In this document: one piece after another, positions 26,495 to 36,407 of the stretch
How positions within the stretch are numbered: the first letter of the stretch is position 1
Layout: every line of letters starts with the position of its first letter
Assembly: GCF_947259025.1 (NCBI RefSeq)
Contig: NZ_CAMYKO010000002.1
Coordinates: forward strand, 1-64,000
Length of the DNA: 64,000 nucleotides
Reading direction: 5' to 3'
DNA from: an uncultured Methylophaga sp.
GTDB lineage: Bacteria > Pseudomonadota > Gammaproteobacteria > Nitrosococcales > Methylophagaceae
Position numbers and translations under genes: made by a program
Notes under the pieces: model-generated
The model's database searches: none
The model's input: only the letters and a program-made list of their open reading frames with translations
What the model was told of the DNA's origin: nothing

Positions 26495-27664
26495 ATGAGT
26501 TTCGATTTTGACCAAGCCGTTGATCGCAGCGGTTCATCCAGTGTGAAGTTTGATGCCCGCAAGGCTTACTTTGGACGCGAAGATGTGATGCCAATGTGGG
26601 TGGCAGATATGGATTTCGCTGCGCCGGCCGAGGTGAGCGAGGCACTGGTGGCACGGGCCAGGCACCCGGTATATGGTTATACGCTCTATCCCGACAGTCT
26701 TTACCAGTCACTGATTGACTGGTGTGACAGACGCTATAACTGGTCGCTTAAGCGCAATCAGATCATGATGTGCCCGGGGGTTGTGCCATCGATTCATGCT
26801 GCAATCCAGGGCGTGACGCAGCCCGGTGACAAAGTGATTGTGCAACCCCCGGTCTATTTCCCGTTTTTCAGCGCCGTGACCAAAACCGGAAGGGAGTTGG
26901 TATTAAATCCGCTCAAGCTGGAAAACGGCCATTACTCGATGGATCTGAACCATCTGGAAGACTGCGCCCGCCAGGGTGCCAAAATGCTGCTGTTGTGTTC
27001 ACCGCACAATCCGGTCGGCCGGGTCTGGCGCCGCCAGGAACTGGAAGCTTTGCTGTCGCTGGCCGAACGTTACCAGATGACCATTATTTCCGACGAGATT
27101 CATGCGGATTTGATTTATCCGGGCGAAACGCATTTACCACTGGCTGATTTGAGCGATTCGGTGAATGTGCTGACCACGGTTGCGCCCAGCAAGACTTTCA
27201 ATATTCCCGGGTTGGGTCTGTCTGCGCTGGTGGTGCCTGACAAAGCCGATAGAAAGGCAATCAAACAGGTTTTTGATAGCTGGCATGTCAGTGCCGCTAA
27301 CCCGTTCAGCATCAGTGCTTTCGAAGCGGCCTACAATTATGGTGAAGCCTGGCTAGATGCACTGATGCAATACCTGCAGCAAAGCCGCGATGAGGCGGCA
27401 CAGTTTATCGACGAGGCGCTGCCTGATATCAAGCTGATCCAGCCGCAGGGTACCTACCTGTTATGGCTGGATTGTCGGCAGATGGGGCTGGATAATCCGA
27501 CCTTGAGACAATTTTTTATTGAACAGGCCGGGGTGGGCATGAATCCAGGCTATGTGTTTGGCGACAATGGCAGCGGTTTTATGCGGCTTAATATAGGCAC
27601 CCCGCGTGCCCGCGTTGAGCGGGCATTGCAGAAAATCGCCGTGGTCATGCCTGTCAGTCGCTGA
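26495..27664 (+). CDS. ovoB: MalY/PatB-family PLP C-S lyase, candidate OvoB
   Basis: 389 residues from ATG 26495, 7 nt after the ovoA stop. Fold-type I PLP enzyme of the MalY/PatB group: PMWVADMDFAAP, YGYTLYPDS, CSPHNPVGRVW, ISDEIHADLIY and the cofactor lysine in APSKTFNIPGLG. MalY/PatB enzymes cleave carbon-sulfur bonds, e.g. of cystathionine. The ovothiol pathway needs a PLP sulfoxide lyase (OvoB) to release 5-thiohistidine from the OvoA product, so tight linkage to ovoA makes this the likely role; that step is inference. The alternative is a housekeeping cystathionine beta-lyase. Confidence 0.8.
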   Translation: MSFDFDQAVDRSGSSSVKFDARKAYFGREDVMPMWVADMDFAAPAEVSEALVARARHPVYGYTLYPDSLYQSLIDWCDRRYNWSLKRNQIMMCPGVVPSIHAAIQGVTQPGDKVIVQPPVYFPFFSAVTKTGRELVLNPLKLENGHYSMDLNHLEDCARQGAKMLLLCSPHNPVGRVWRRQELEALLSLAERYQMTIISDEIHADLIYPGETHLPLADLSDSVNVLTTVAPSKTFNIPGLGLSALVVPDKADRKAIKQVFDSWHVSAANPFSISAFEAAYNYGEAWLDALMQYLQQSRDEAAQFIDEALPDIKLIQPQGTYLLWLDCRQMGLDNPTLRQFFIEQAGVGMNPGYVFGDNGSGFMRLNIGTPRARVERALQKIAVVMPVSR

Positions 27665-27753
27665 ATGGGTGCATCCGGGCAGCATCATGCTCTGTAATAG
27701 TGCGCTATACTGTCATTTCATTGCAAAAAACGGTCACTAACATGGGGAGAGAA

Positions 27754-27770
27754 TTGGCATAAAGATTGCC
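27754..27770 (+). promoter_or_regulatory. Putative sigma-54 (-24/-12) promoter
   Basis: TTGGCAT-AAAGA-TTGCC carries the invariant GG and GC exactly 10 nt apart, as the -24/-12 consensus (TGGCAC-N5-TTGC) requires. It lies 39 nt before the winged-helix gene. No enhancer site was identified. Confidence 0.6.
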
Positions 27771-27809
27771 GATTATTCATGGAACACACCCCATTCCAAG
27801 GAGATAACA

Positions 27810-28007
27810 ATGACCGATCCCATTGGCCCGGCTGCGGGTAAAATCTGGCATTACCTGCAACAGAACGGTACGGCCTCAGCCAGCCGCATTGGCAAGGATA
27901 CTGAGCTGGACAGCAAAGTCTTGCAGCGTGCCATCGGATGGCTGGCCAAAGAAGAAAAGCTCAGCTTTGAGAATAAAGGCCGCAATGAACTGATCAGCCT
28001 GAAATAA
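27810..28007 (+). CDS. Small winged-helix protein (DUF2582-like)
   Basis: 65 residues that are nearly all one winged helix-turn-helix: GKIWHYLQQNGTASASRIGK, then LDSKVLQRAIGWLAKEEKL and a short wing with NKGRNELISL. AAGGAG precedes the ATG by 8 nt. Close relatives are annotated as winged-helix domain proteins of unknown function; no partner domain is present. A sigma-54-like promoter directly upstream suggests conditional expression. It may bind DNA or act as a protein-interaction domain. Confidence 0.85.
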   Translation: MTDPIGPAAGKIWHYLQQNGTASASRIGKDTELDSKVLQRAIGWLAKEEKLSFENKGRNELISLK

Positions 28008-28013
28008 AAGACT

Positions 28014-28592
28014 TTACTGGTCCTCGACTTCACGGCTGACAGTGAAGGCACCACGGATGTCGCCCAGTTTGAAGCCAGTCGCCATATCTTCCGGATAATA
28101 CTGATCGATCATCGCCTGCACCGGCTCAGCAATTTTGCTGCCGTGACAGGACAAGCAGAGCTTGTCGGTGGGTATGGCTTTCATCATGCGTCGGTTGCTG
28201 CCCAGTTCAGTCTCAACTTTCTCACTGAAAGTCAGTTTCTGTATCGCCTCGCCACCGTTGAGCCGGTTCTGAAACTGTTGCAAAACACTGGTTTCCCAGA
28301 CATCGGCTTCATTGGCAGGGTTTCGAACACGGAGGCTGGTGCGGCCGATTTCCATCCCGTACTTTTTCGACATTTCGGCGGCAATGGTGGGTGCCACCAG
28401 ATTACACACGGCTATCGACTCAATCGGGCCGCCATCTTTCATGGCTTCCATCAAGGCATTTTTAAGGCTGCTGGCAAATTCCTTGATGGCGACAGCAGCC
28501 TGCTGTTCAAACTCTTGTTGTGCATCGTTGTTCGCCTGCAGGCTGAGCGGAACAGACAAAAGCAAGGTCAGCAGGGTGGGTAAGACTCGCAT
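28014..28592 (-). CDS. DUF3365 periplasmic c-type haem protein
   Basis: 192 residues. Signal peptide of about 20 residues (LLLSVPLSLQAN). The DUF3365/Tll0287-like domain follows, with a single haem c attachment motif in LCLSCHGSK near residue 147. The segments AVCNLVAPTIAAEMSKKYG and IGRTSLRVRNPANEAD are family hallmarks. Members are seen as sensor or redox haem domains; here the domain is stand-alone and periplasmic. Converges with the winged-helix gene, 6 nt between stops, and diverges from parE. Confidence 0.87.
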   Translation of the reverse strand: MRVLPTLLTLLLSVPLSLQANNDAQQEFEQQAAVAIKEFASSLKNALMEAMKDGGPIESIAVCNLVAPTIAAEMSKKYGMEIGRTSLRVRNPANEADVWETSVLQQFQNRLNGGEAIQKLTFSEKVETELGSNRRMMKAIPTDKLCLSCHGSKIAEPVQAMIDQYYPEDMATGFKLGDIRGAFTVSREVEDQ

Positions 28593-28787
28593 TGCAGCAT
28601 CCTCGACTTGAAAAATGTTCAGCCTGCTTCAGTTTGCAGACTGTCAATGATTGGACAACGGCAAATCCACATTATCATCCGCCACCGCCACTGGGAAGAG
28701 CGACGGGGCACTGACAGATAGTTGCCAGTTGTGTGTTAGGCTTTGATGCTGATAATCTTCGTGACAATAATTCAACTTGATTTGTAA

Positions 28788-30692
<1,905 letters not shown>

Positions 30693-30710
30693 GCAACAAC
30701 AGAGAAACTT

Positions 30711-32954
30711 ATGACTGCCATTGTCGATGATTTGGAACAACTGCCGCTAAGCGACTTTACCGAGAAGGCATATCTGGATTATTCGATGTATGTCATTCTC
30801 GATCGCGCCCTGCCGCATATCGGCGACGGTCTGAAACCGGTTCAGCGCCGCATTATCTATGCGATGTCAGAACTGGGCCTGAGCGCCCTGTCCAAGCATA
30901 AGAAATCGGCCCGTACCGTCGGTGATGTCCTGGGTAAATACCATCCGCATGGCGACTCGGCCTGTTATGAAGCCATGGTGCTGATGGCGCAGCCATTCTC
31001 TTACCGTTACACGCTGATTGATGGTCAGGGTAACTGGGGCTCGATTGACGATCCCAAGTCCTTCGCCGCCATGCGCTATACCGAGGCGCGTCTGGCCCCT
31101 TACGCCCAGGTTTTGCTGAGCGAACTGGGGCAGGGCACCGCCGACTGGGTGCCGAACTTTGATGGCACCATGGAAGAACCTTCCCTGCTGCCAGCGCGCT
31201 TGCCCAATCTGCTGTTAAACGGCACTACCGGGATTGCGGTGGGCATGGCCACCGATATTCCGCCGCATAATCTGCGTGAAGTGGTGGCAGCCAGCCTCAA
31301 ATTGCTCAAGTCCTCACGCACCACGCTGGATGATCTGCTGGAGGATATTCAGGGCCCGGATTTCCCCACCGGTGCTGAAATCGTCTCCAGCCAGAGCGAA
31401 ATCCGCAAGATTTACGAAACCGGTCACGGCTCAATCAAACAACGTGCGTCCTACAGCAAAGTCGATGGTGAGATCATCATTGATGCGCTGCCTTACCAGG
31501 TGTCGGGTGCCAAGATCCTGGAACAGATCGCTGCCCAGATGCAGGCCAAGAAACTGCCGATGGTCGCCGATTTACGTGACGAATCCGATCATGAGCACCT
31601 GGTCAGACTGGTGATTGTGCCGCGCTCCAACCGGGTTGATATCGAAGGCCTGATGTCGCACCTCTTTGCCACTACCGATCTGGAACGCGGTCACCGCGTC
31701 AACATGAACATGATTGGCATGGACGGTCGGCCGCAGGTCAAAAACCTGCGTGATATGCTGCAGGAATGGCTGCAGTACCGTATCGAAACCGTCCGCCGCC
31801 GACTGCAGTACCGGCTGGATAAAGTCCTCGACCGCATGCATGTGCTGAAAGGCCTGCTGATTGCCTACCTCAATATTGATGAGGTCATTGCCATCATCCG
31901 CAACGAGGACGAGCCCAAGCAGGTGATGAAGGAACGTTTCGGTATCACCGACCGTCAGGCTGAAGCCATTCTGGAACTGCGCTTGCGGCATTTGGCTAAG
32001 CTGGAAGAGATGAAGATCCGCGGTGAAATGGATGAACTCACCAAGGAACGCAAGCAACTGGAACTGCTGCTGGGCTCCGAGACCCGGTTGAAAACGCTGA
32101 TCCGTAAAGAGCTGACTGCCGATGCCGAGAAATATGGCGATGATCGCCGCTCGCATATCGTTGAGCGCCAGGCAGCCAGGGCTATGGATGCTACCGAACT
32201 GTTGCCCACCGAGCCGCTGACTATCGTCTTGTCGGAAAGTGGCTGGGTGAGGGCGGCCAAGGGGCATGATGTCGATCCGGTGTCTTTGAACTATCGCACC
32301 GGTGACCGCTACTTTACCTCGGTCAAGGCGCGCAGTAATCAACAGATTGTGTTCCTCGACGAGACCGGCCGCAGTTACTCGCTGTCGGCGCATAGTCTGC
32401 CATCAGCGCGCGGCCAGGGTGAGCCCCTGAGCGGTCGACTACAGTCAGCAGCGGAAGTGCGTTTTGTCGCGGTGATGGCGGTCGATAATCCTGACAAACC
32501 GGTGTTGCTAACTAATACTGCCGGTTACGGTTTTGTCACCACGCTGGAGAACCTGCTGGCCAAGAACAAGGCCGGTAAGGCGGTATTTAATCTGCCTGAT
32601 GGCGCTAAAATTCTGCCACCATTGTTACTGGATAAGCCCGAACAGGACCAGGTCGCAGTCGCCTCCGGTGATGGCCGTTTGCTGGTGTTCCCGGTTAGCG
32701 ACATTCCGCCGCTCAACAAAGGCAAGGGCGTGCGTCTGATTAATATTCCGCAGGCCCGCTTCAGTGGCGGTCAGGAATGGCTTCAATCGGTGATTATTGT
32801 GCCCGAAGGCCACAGTCTGACCCTGCATGCCGGCCGTCGTCATCTGACCCTGAAACCGGCTGACCTGACGCATTATGCGGGTGAACGTGGCAAGCGCGGT
32901 CACAAGCTGCCACGCGGTTTGCAGAAGGTGAGCGGGGTCGAGGTCGCTGACTGA
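30711..32954 (+). CDS. parC: DNA topoisomerase IV subunit A
   Basis: 747 residues. Type IIA breakage-reunion domain with the QRRIIYAM segment, [20 protein letters not shown] (the quinolone-determining region) and the catalytic tyrosine in [10 protein letters not shown]. Coiled-coil and tower regions follow, then a C-terminal beta-pinwheel domain shorter than GyrA's and without a clear GyrA box, ending with [17 protein letters not shown]. Forms the A2B2 enzyme with ParE just upstream. Confidence 0.97.
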   Translation: MTAIVDDLEQLPLSDFTEKAYLDYSMYVILDRALPHIGDGLKPVQRRIIYAMSELGLSALSKHKKSARTVGDVLGKYHPHGDSACYEAMVLMAQPFSYRYTLIDGQGNWGSIDDPKSFAAMRYTEARLAPYAQVLLSELGQGTADWVPNFDGTMEEPSLLPARLPNLLLNGTTGIAVGMATDIPPHNLREVVAASLKLLKSSRTTLDDLLEDIQGPDFPTGAEIVSSQSEIRKIYETGHGSIKQRASYSKVDGEIIIDALPYQVSGAKILEQIAAQMQAKKLPMVADLRDESDHEHLVRLVIVPRSNRVDIEGLMSHLFATTDLERGHRVNMNMIGMDGRPQVKNLRDMLQEWLQYRIETVRRRLQYRLDKVLDRMHVLKGLLIAYLNIDEVIAIIRNEDEPKQVMKERFGITDRQAEAILELRLRHLAKLEEMKIRGEMDELTKERKQLELLLGSETRLKTLIRKELTADAEKYGDDRRSHIVERQAARAMDATELLPTEPLTIVLSESGWVRAAKGHDVDPVSLNYRTGDRYFTSVKARSNQQIVFLDETGRSYSLSAHSLPSARGQGEPLSGRLQSAAEVRFVAVMAVDNPDKPVLLTNTAGYGFVTTLENLLAKNKAGKAVFNLPDGAKILPPLLLDKPEQDQVAVASGDGRLLVFPVSDIPPLNKGKGVRLINIPQARFSGGQEWLQSVIIVPEGHSLTLHAGRRHLTLKPADLTHYAGERGKRGHKLPRGLQKVSGVEVAD

Positions 32955-32994
32955 CAGCAAAAAACTTTCGCTTGGCCCCATCAGTCGAAATAAC

Positions 32995-33468
32995 ATGCAG
33001 GCATTTCCCTCAGATCGGTTTACGGTAAGCGCTGTGTTGCTGCGAAAACCCAGCAGCCATCGTTGGCTCAAGGCATCTTGGCAGTTACTGGGCTTTGTAC
33101 CGGGGCTGGAACAGGATGAGTTGCAGCGGGCTGCAGCGCAGGGCGAATTAATCTATCTCACCGATCTGGAGTTCAGGCTGCATAAAGAATTCTGCGATGC
33201 CTATTATCACAACCTGATGTCACCACAGCCCAAGGGCTATCTAATCTGCAGTGAAGAAGGCGAAAACCTGGCGCCAATGCGGGCGACCGTCGATTTTGAC
33301 GAAGCCGCTTCCTTTATGGAAACCGATGAAGTGGTTTTCGATGCGCCGCTGGCCGATGCTTTATGCGTCTGGCTGGAGCACTTCGTTGTTGCCTACTACA
33401 AACCGGCGCCGCCCAAGAAACGCAAACGCCGTAAATGGCATGATGCGGAGAAGGGGGACGCAAAATGA
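32995..33468 (+). CDS. DUF3305 protein of the formate dehydrogenase locus
   Basis: 157 residues; recognisable as DUF3305 by VLLRKPSSHRWLKASWQLLGFVPG near the start and ICSEEGENLAPMRATVDFDEA in the middle. The tail is very basic (PPKKRKRRKWHDAEKG). Genes of this family sit at the head of formate dehydrogenase and other molybdo-enzyme operons, followed by DUF3306 as here; a maturation role is inferred. Its stop overlaps the DUF3306 start (ATGA). Confidence 0.85.
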   Translation: MQAFPSDRFTVSAVLLRKPSSHRWLKASWQLLGFVPGLEQDELQRAAAQGELIYLTDLEFRLHKEFCDAYYHNLMSPQPKGYLICSEEGENLAPMRATVDFDEAASFMETDEVVFDAPLADALCVWLEHFVVAYYKPAPPKKRKRRKWHDAEKGDAK

Positions 33469-33902
33469 CCCAGGAACAAGATGGCTTTCTGTCACGCTGG
33501 TCCAGGCGCAAGCTGGATGCCGACGAGGCCGAGCAGCAAGCTGAAGAAACCAGGCCGGAGCAGGACGCGGCGCCCGACATCAGCGAGCCGGAGGCTGCTT
33601 CCCAGGCTGAGGAAAAACCGATCTGGCAGCGTGATGATGTCGATGCCGACACCAAAAAGGCTGCACTGAGAAAGCTGTTTCATAAACCGGAATTCAATCT
33701 GCGTGACGGTCTGAATGAGTACGATGATGACTTCACCCAGTTTGCCGGTCTGGGCAGTGTGGTGACTCACGAAATGAAACGTATGCTGAAACTGGCCGAG
33801 GAAAATACCCGCCCCTCAGAACAAACACCGGCCAAAGAGGCGAAGACCGAACAGGACAACAGCCAGAGCAACCGTGACAAAGAGGATAACGATCTTGCTT
33901 AA
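33465..33902 (+). CDS. DUF3306 protein of the formate dehydrogenase locus
   Basis: 145 residues. N-terminal SRWSRRKLDA and the central KKAALRKLFHKPEFNLRDGLNEYDDDFTQFAGLG define DUF3306; both flanks are low-complexity, Glu/Gln/Ala-rich and probably disordered. Overlaps DUF3305 and the following ferredoxin gene (29 nt), so the three are likely translated together. Function unknown; association with formate dehydrogenase assembly is from context. Confidence 0.85.
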   Translation: MTQEQDGFLSRWSRRKLDADEAEQQAEETRPEQDAAPDISEPEAASQAEEKPIWQRDDVDADTKKAALRKLFHKPEFNLRDGLNEYDDDFTQFAGLGSVVTHEMKRMLKLAEENTRPSEQTPAKEAKTEQDNSQSNRDKEDNDLA

Positions 33903-35445
33903 TGCCGTGTTACAAGCCGGACAGATTGATATTGAACCGGAAGAGCCCATTGTCTTCGAGTCCCGGGGGCGTTGCCTGTTGATTGGCCCGGCTGTTGTGC
34001 TGAACAGCATTGTGCCGCGTCTGTCTGAGCTCACTCTGTATTGCCTGGCCAGTGATGATGAGACGCTGGAGCTTGATGCATCGGTCACCGTCATCAAACA
34101 GCCGCTTAAGTCCTTGTCCGGTTGGCTGGGGGCTTTTAAAGCCCAATTCGGCGAACATGAGTTAACGCTGGATCTGGTGCTGGATTTAAGCGAGTCGCCG
34201 TTTATCAGCAGCAAGGTGGCGCCGCTGGGTTACTTTGCCCCCGGTGACAATCAACAGGCCCTGGCTGAAGCCCTGCAGCAACTGCCGGATTTGGTGGGCG
34301 AGTTTGATAAACCGCGCTTTTTCAATTACCAGGCTGATATCTGCGCCCACAGCCGCCGCGGTGTTCAAGCCTGCAGCAACTGTATTGATGCCTGCCCGGC
34401 TGAAGCTATCAGCAGCGGCGATGATTTAATCAACGTCAACCCCAACCTGTGTCAGGGCTGCGGCAGTTGTACCGTGGTGTGCCCGTCGGGGGCTATCAGC
34501 TATGCCTTGCCGACACTGGATAAAAGTATCGACCGGCTGCGGCAGATGCTGGATCGTTATGCAGAACTTCACAGCGGTCCAGTGCAGTTGCTGATCCATG
34601 ATGAAACCAGCGGCCAGGAACGCCTGGAAGCCTATGACTATCCGTTTGCCGATGATGTCGTGCCATTTTCGATCGAGGAAATTGGCGCTCTGGGCCAGCC
34701 GTTCTGGCTGACCGCATTGGCCTATGGCGTCGCCCGCATCGTGATCTGGGATTCTGGCAGCCATGATGATCATGACTGGCAGGAATTACAGGCCAGTATC
34801 AAGGAAACCAACAGCATGGTAGCCGAACTGGGCCTGGGGTCGCAGCGGCTGCAGTTTCTCCAAAGCCGTGATATCAATAGCCTGAAACAGGTCTTTGCTC
34901 AAGCAGATGATGTGATGGCTGTCACGCCAGCCCGCTTTGCCGGGGTCGATGATAAACGCCGTATGACCACGATGGCTTTGACTCATCTGCACCAACAAGC
35001 CCCACAGCAGCCCGAAAAGATGGCGCTGGATCAATCTGCCGCTTTTGGTGAAATCGAGGTGGATAAGCAGGCCTGCACCCTGTGCATGTCCTGCGTCTCG
35101 GTGTGTCCGGTGGGAGCGGTGATTGACGGCGTGGATCAGCCGCAGCTCAACTTTATTGAGGATATCTGTGTACAGTGCGGCATGTGCGAGACCGCCTGTC
35201 CCGAAGATGCCATCAATCTCCAGCCGCGTTATCTGTTTGATCGCAATCAGGCCCGGCAGAAACGGCTGCTACATGAAGAGCCGATCTTCCACTGCATCAG
35301 CTGCAATAAACCGTTTGCGACCCAGAAAATGATCGATACCATGATTGGCAAACTGGCCGATCACCCGATGTTCCAGGACGGTAAGCTGGATACCCTGAAA
35401 ATGTGCGAGGATTGCCGAGTCAAGGCAATGTTCAAAAACGCCTAG
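33874..35445 (+). CDS. Multi-cluster 4Fe-4S ferredoxin of the formate dehydrogenase locus
   Basis: 523 residues if GTG 33874 is used; TTG 33895 after AAAGAGG is a good alternative. Two ferredoxin pairs are visible: CSNCIDACPAEAI and CQGCGSCTVVCPSGAI around residues 170-215, and CTLCMSCVSVCPVGAV and CVQCGMCETACPEDAI around 400-450. A last set of cysteines (HCISCNKPF, MCEDCRVKAM) resembles a zinc site. This long soluble ferredoxin follows DUF3305/3306 in many FDH loci. It may supply electrons or clusters during enzyme maturation; the exact job is unknown. Confidence 0.85.
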   Translation: MTKRITILLNAVLQAGQIDIEPEEPIVFESRGRCLLIGPAVVLNSIVPRLSELTLYCLASDDETLELDASVTVIKQPLKSLSGWLGAFKAQFGEHELTLDLVLDLSESPFISSKVAPLGYFAPGDNQQALAEALQQLPDLVGEFDKPRFFNYQADICAHSRRGVQACSNCIDACPAEAISSGDDLINVNPNLCQGCGSCTVVCPSGAISYALPTLDKSIDRLRQMLDRYAELHSGPVQLLIHDETSGQERLEAYDYPFADDVVPFSIEEIGALGQPFWLTALAYGVARIVIWDSGSHDDHDWQELQASIKETNSMVAELGLGSQRLQFLQSRDINSLKQVFAQADDVMAVTPARFAGVDDKRRMTTMALTHLHQQAPQQPEKMALDQSAAFGEIEVDKQACTLCMSCVSVCPVGAVIDGVDQPQLNFIEDICVQCGMCETACPEDAINLQPRYLFDRNQARQKRLLHEEPIFHCISCNKPFATQKMIDTMIGKLADHPMFQDGKLDTLKMCEDCRVKAMFKNA

Positions 35446-35453
35446 GAAGCAAC

Positions 35454-36020
35454 ATGACTGAACAGGAACAGTGGCGGGCGCAGGTATACGCCTTGCTGGC
35501 AACATTATTGTCGGCGCCGCCGGAACAGGCTTTGCTGGACAATATCAGCCAACTACAGGTGACCGAGCCGGATTCATCGCTGGGCCAGGCCTGGCAGCAA
35601 TTGAAGCAGGCCGCGGCTGAGGCAGAGATTGCTGCCGTCAACCAGGAATATCATGCCCTGTTTATCGGCCTGACACAGGGGGAACTGGTGCCCTACGGAT
35701 CCTATTACCAGACCGGCTTTCTAAACGAGGAACCGCTGGCTGAACTAAGACAGGATCTGGGCCTGCTGGGGCTGGAACGCCAGCAGGATAAAAGAGAACC
35801 AGAAGACCATATTGCTGCCGAATTAGATGTGATGCGTTTGATCCTGACTGCGCAGGGTACGCCGGTGGTGGATGCCAAAACATTCTTCAGCCGACATATT
35901 TCGCCCTGGGCACAGCGGTTTTTCAGTGATCTGGAAAAGGCTGGCAGTGCAAACTTCTACCGGGGCGTAGCCGGATTGGGGCAGGCTTTCATCCACAGCG
36001 AGACGCAGCAGTTCAAATAA
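35454..36020 (+). CDS. TorD-family molybdoenzyme chaperone
   Basis: 188 residues from ATG 35454, preceded by AGGAAG. All-helical TorD/DmsD family pattern: EQWRAQVYALLATLLSAPP at the N-terminus, EYHALFIGLTQGELVPYGSYY in the middle (the EYxxLFxG...PYxSxY signature), and EDHIAAELDVMRLIL. These chaperones bind the Tat signal of the catalytic subunit and assist cofactor loading in the cytoplasm. The client is presumably the FDH alpha subunit encoded 0.4 kb downstream. Confidence 0.92.
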   Translation: MTEQEQWRAQVYALLATLLSAPPEQALLDNISQLQVTEPDSSLGQAWQQLKQAAAEAEIAAVNQEYHALFIGLTQGELVPYGSYYQTGFLNEEPLAELRQDLGLLGLERQQDKREPEDHIAAELDVMRLILTAQGTPVVDAKTFFSRHISPWAQRFFSDLEKAGSANFYRGVAGLGQAFIHSETQQFK

Positions 36021-36182
36021 GCAAAAAACAACATATTTTATCGATAAACCCTTGATAGACCTGCATAGCTGCGCGATACTCTGAGTTAACACTATAAAAA
36101 CATTAATGCGGGCTCGAAAGCGCCGCCATAATGACTAATTGGGGCTCACCCCAGTAAATTAACTCGGTTTTTCGGAGGCGAT

Positions 36183-36389
36183 ATGAATTCGCAACATTCC
36201 CGCTCGCGTCGGGACTTTATCTCCAAATTTACTGCTGTTGTCAGCGGCGGCGCTGCTCTGGCTACCACCTCCGGCATGGTGCAGGCAGCTCCGGAGCCTG
36301 ATCCGGCGCCCGTGGCCGAAAAACCTGCGTCCAAGGGTTATCAACGCACAGAACATGTTGATACCTATTATCGCCTCGCCGATTTCTAA
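36183..36389 (+). CDS. Small Tat-signal subunit of formate dehydrogenase (FdhX-type)
   Basis: 68 residues. Twin arginines R9-R10 in SRRDFISKF are followed by a hydrophobic stretch (TAVVSGGAALATTSG) and a short tail EHVDTYYRLADF. It matches the family of small Tat-targeted proteins encoded just before FDH alpha subunits. CGGAGG lies upstream of the ATG at a good distance. The promoter region 36021-36182 carries a small hairpin TGGGG/CCCCA. Its function is not known; a role in export or assembly is likely. Confidence 0.88.
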   Translation: MNSQHSRSRRDFISKFTAVVSGGAALATTSGMVQAAPEPDPAPVAEKPASKGYQRTEHVDTYYRLADF

Positions 36390-36407
36390 CCCCGCTGAGT
36401 TGCTGCC

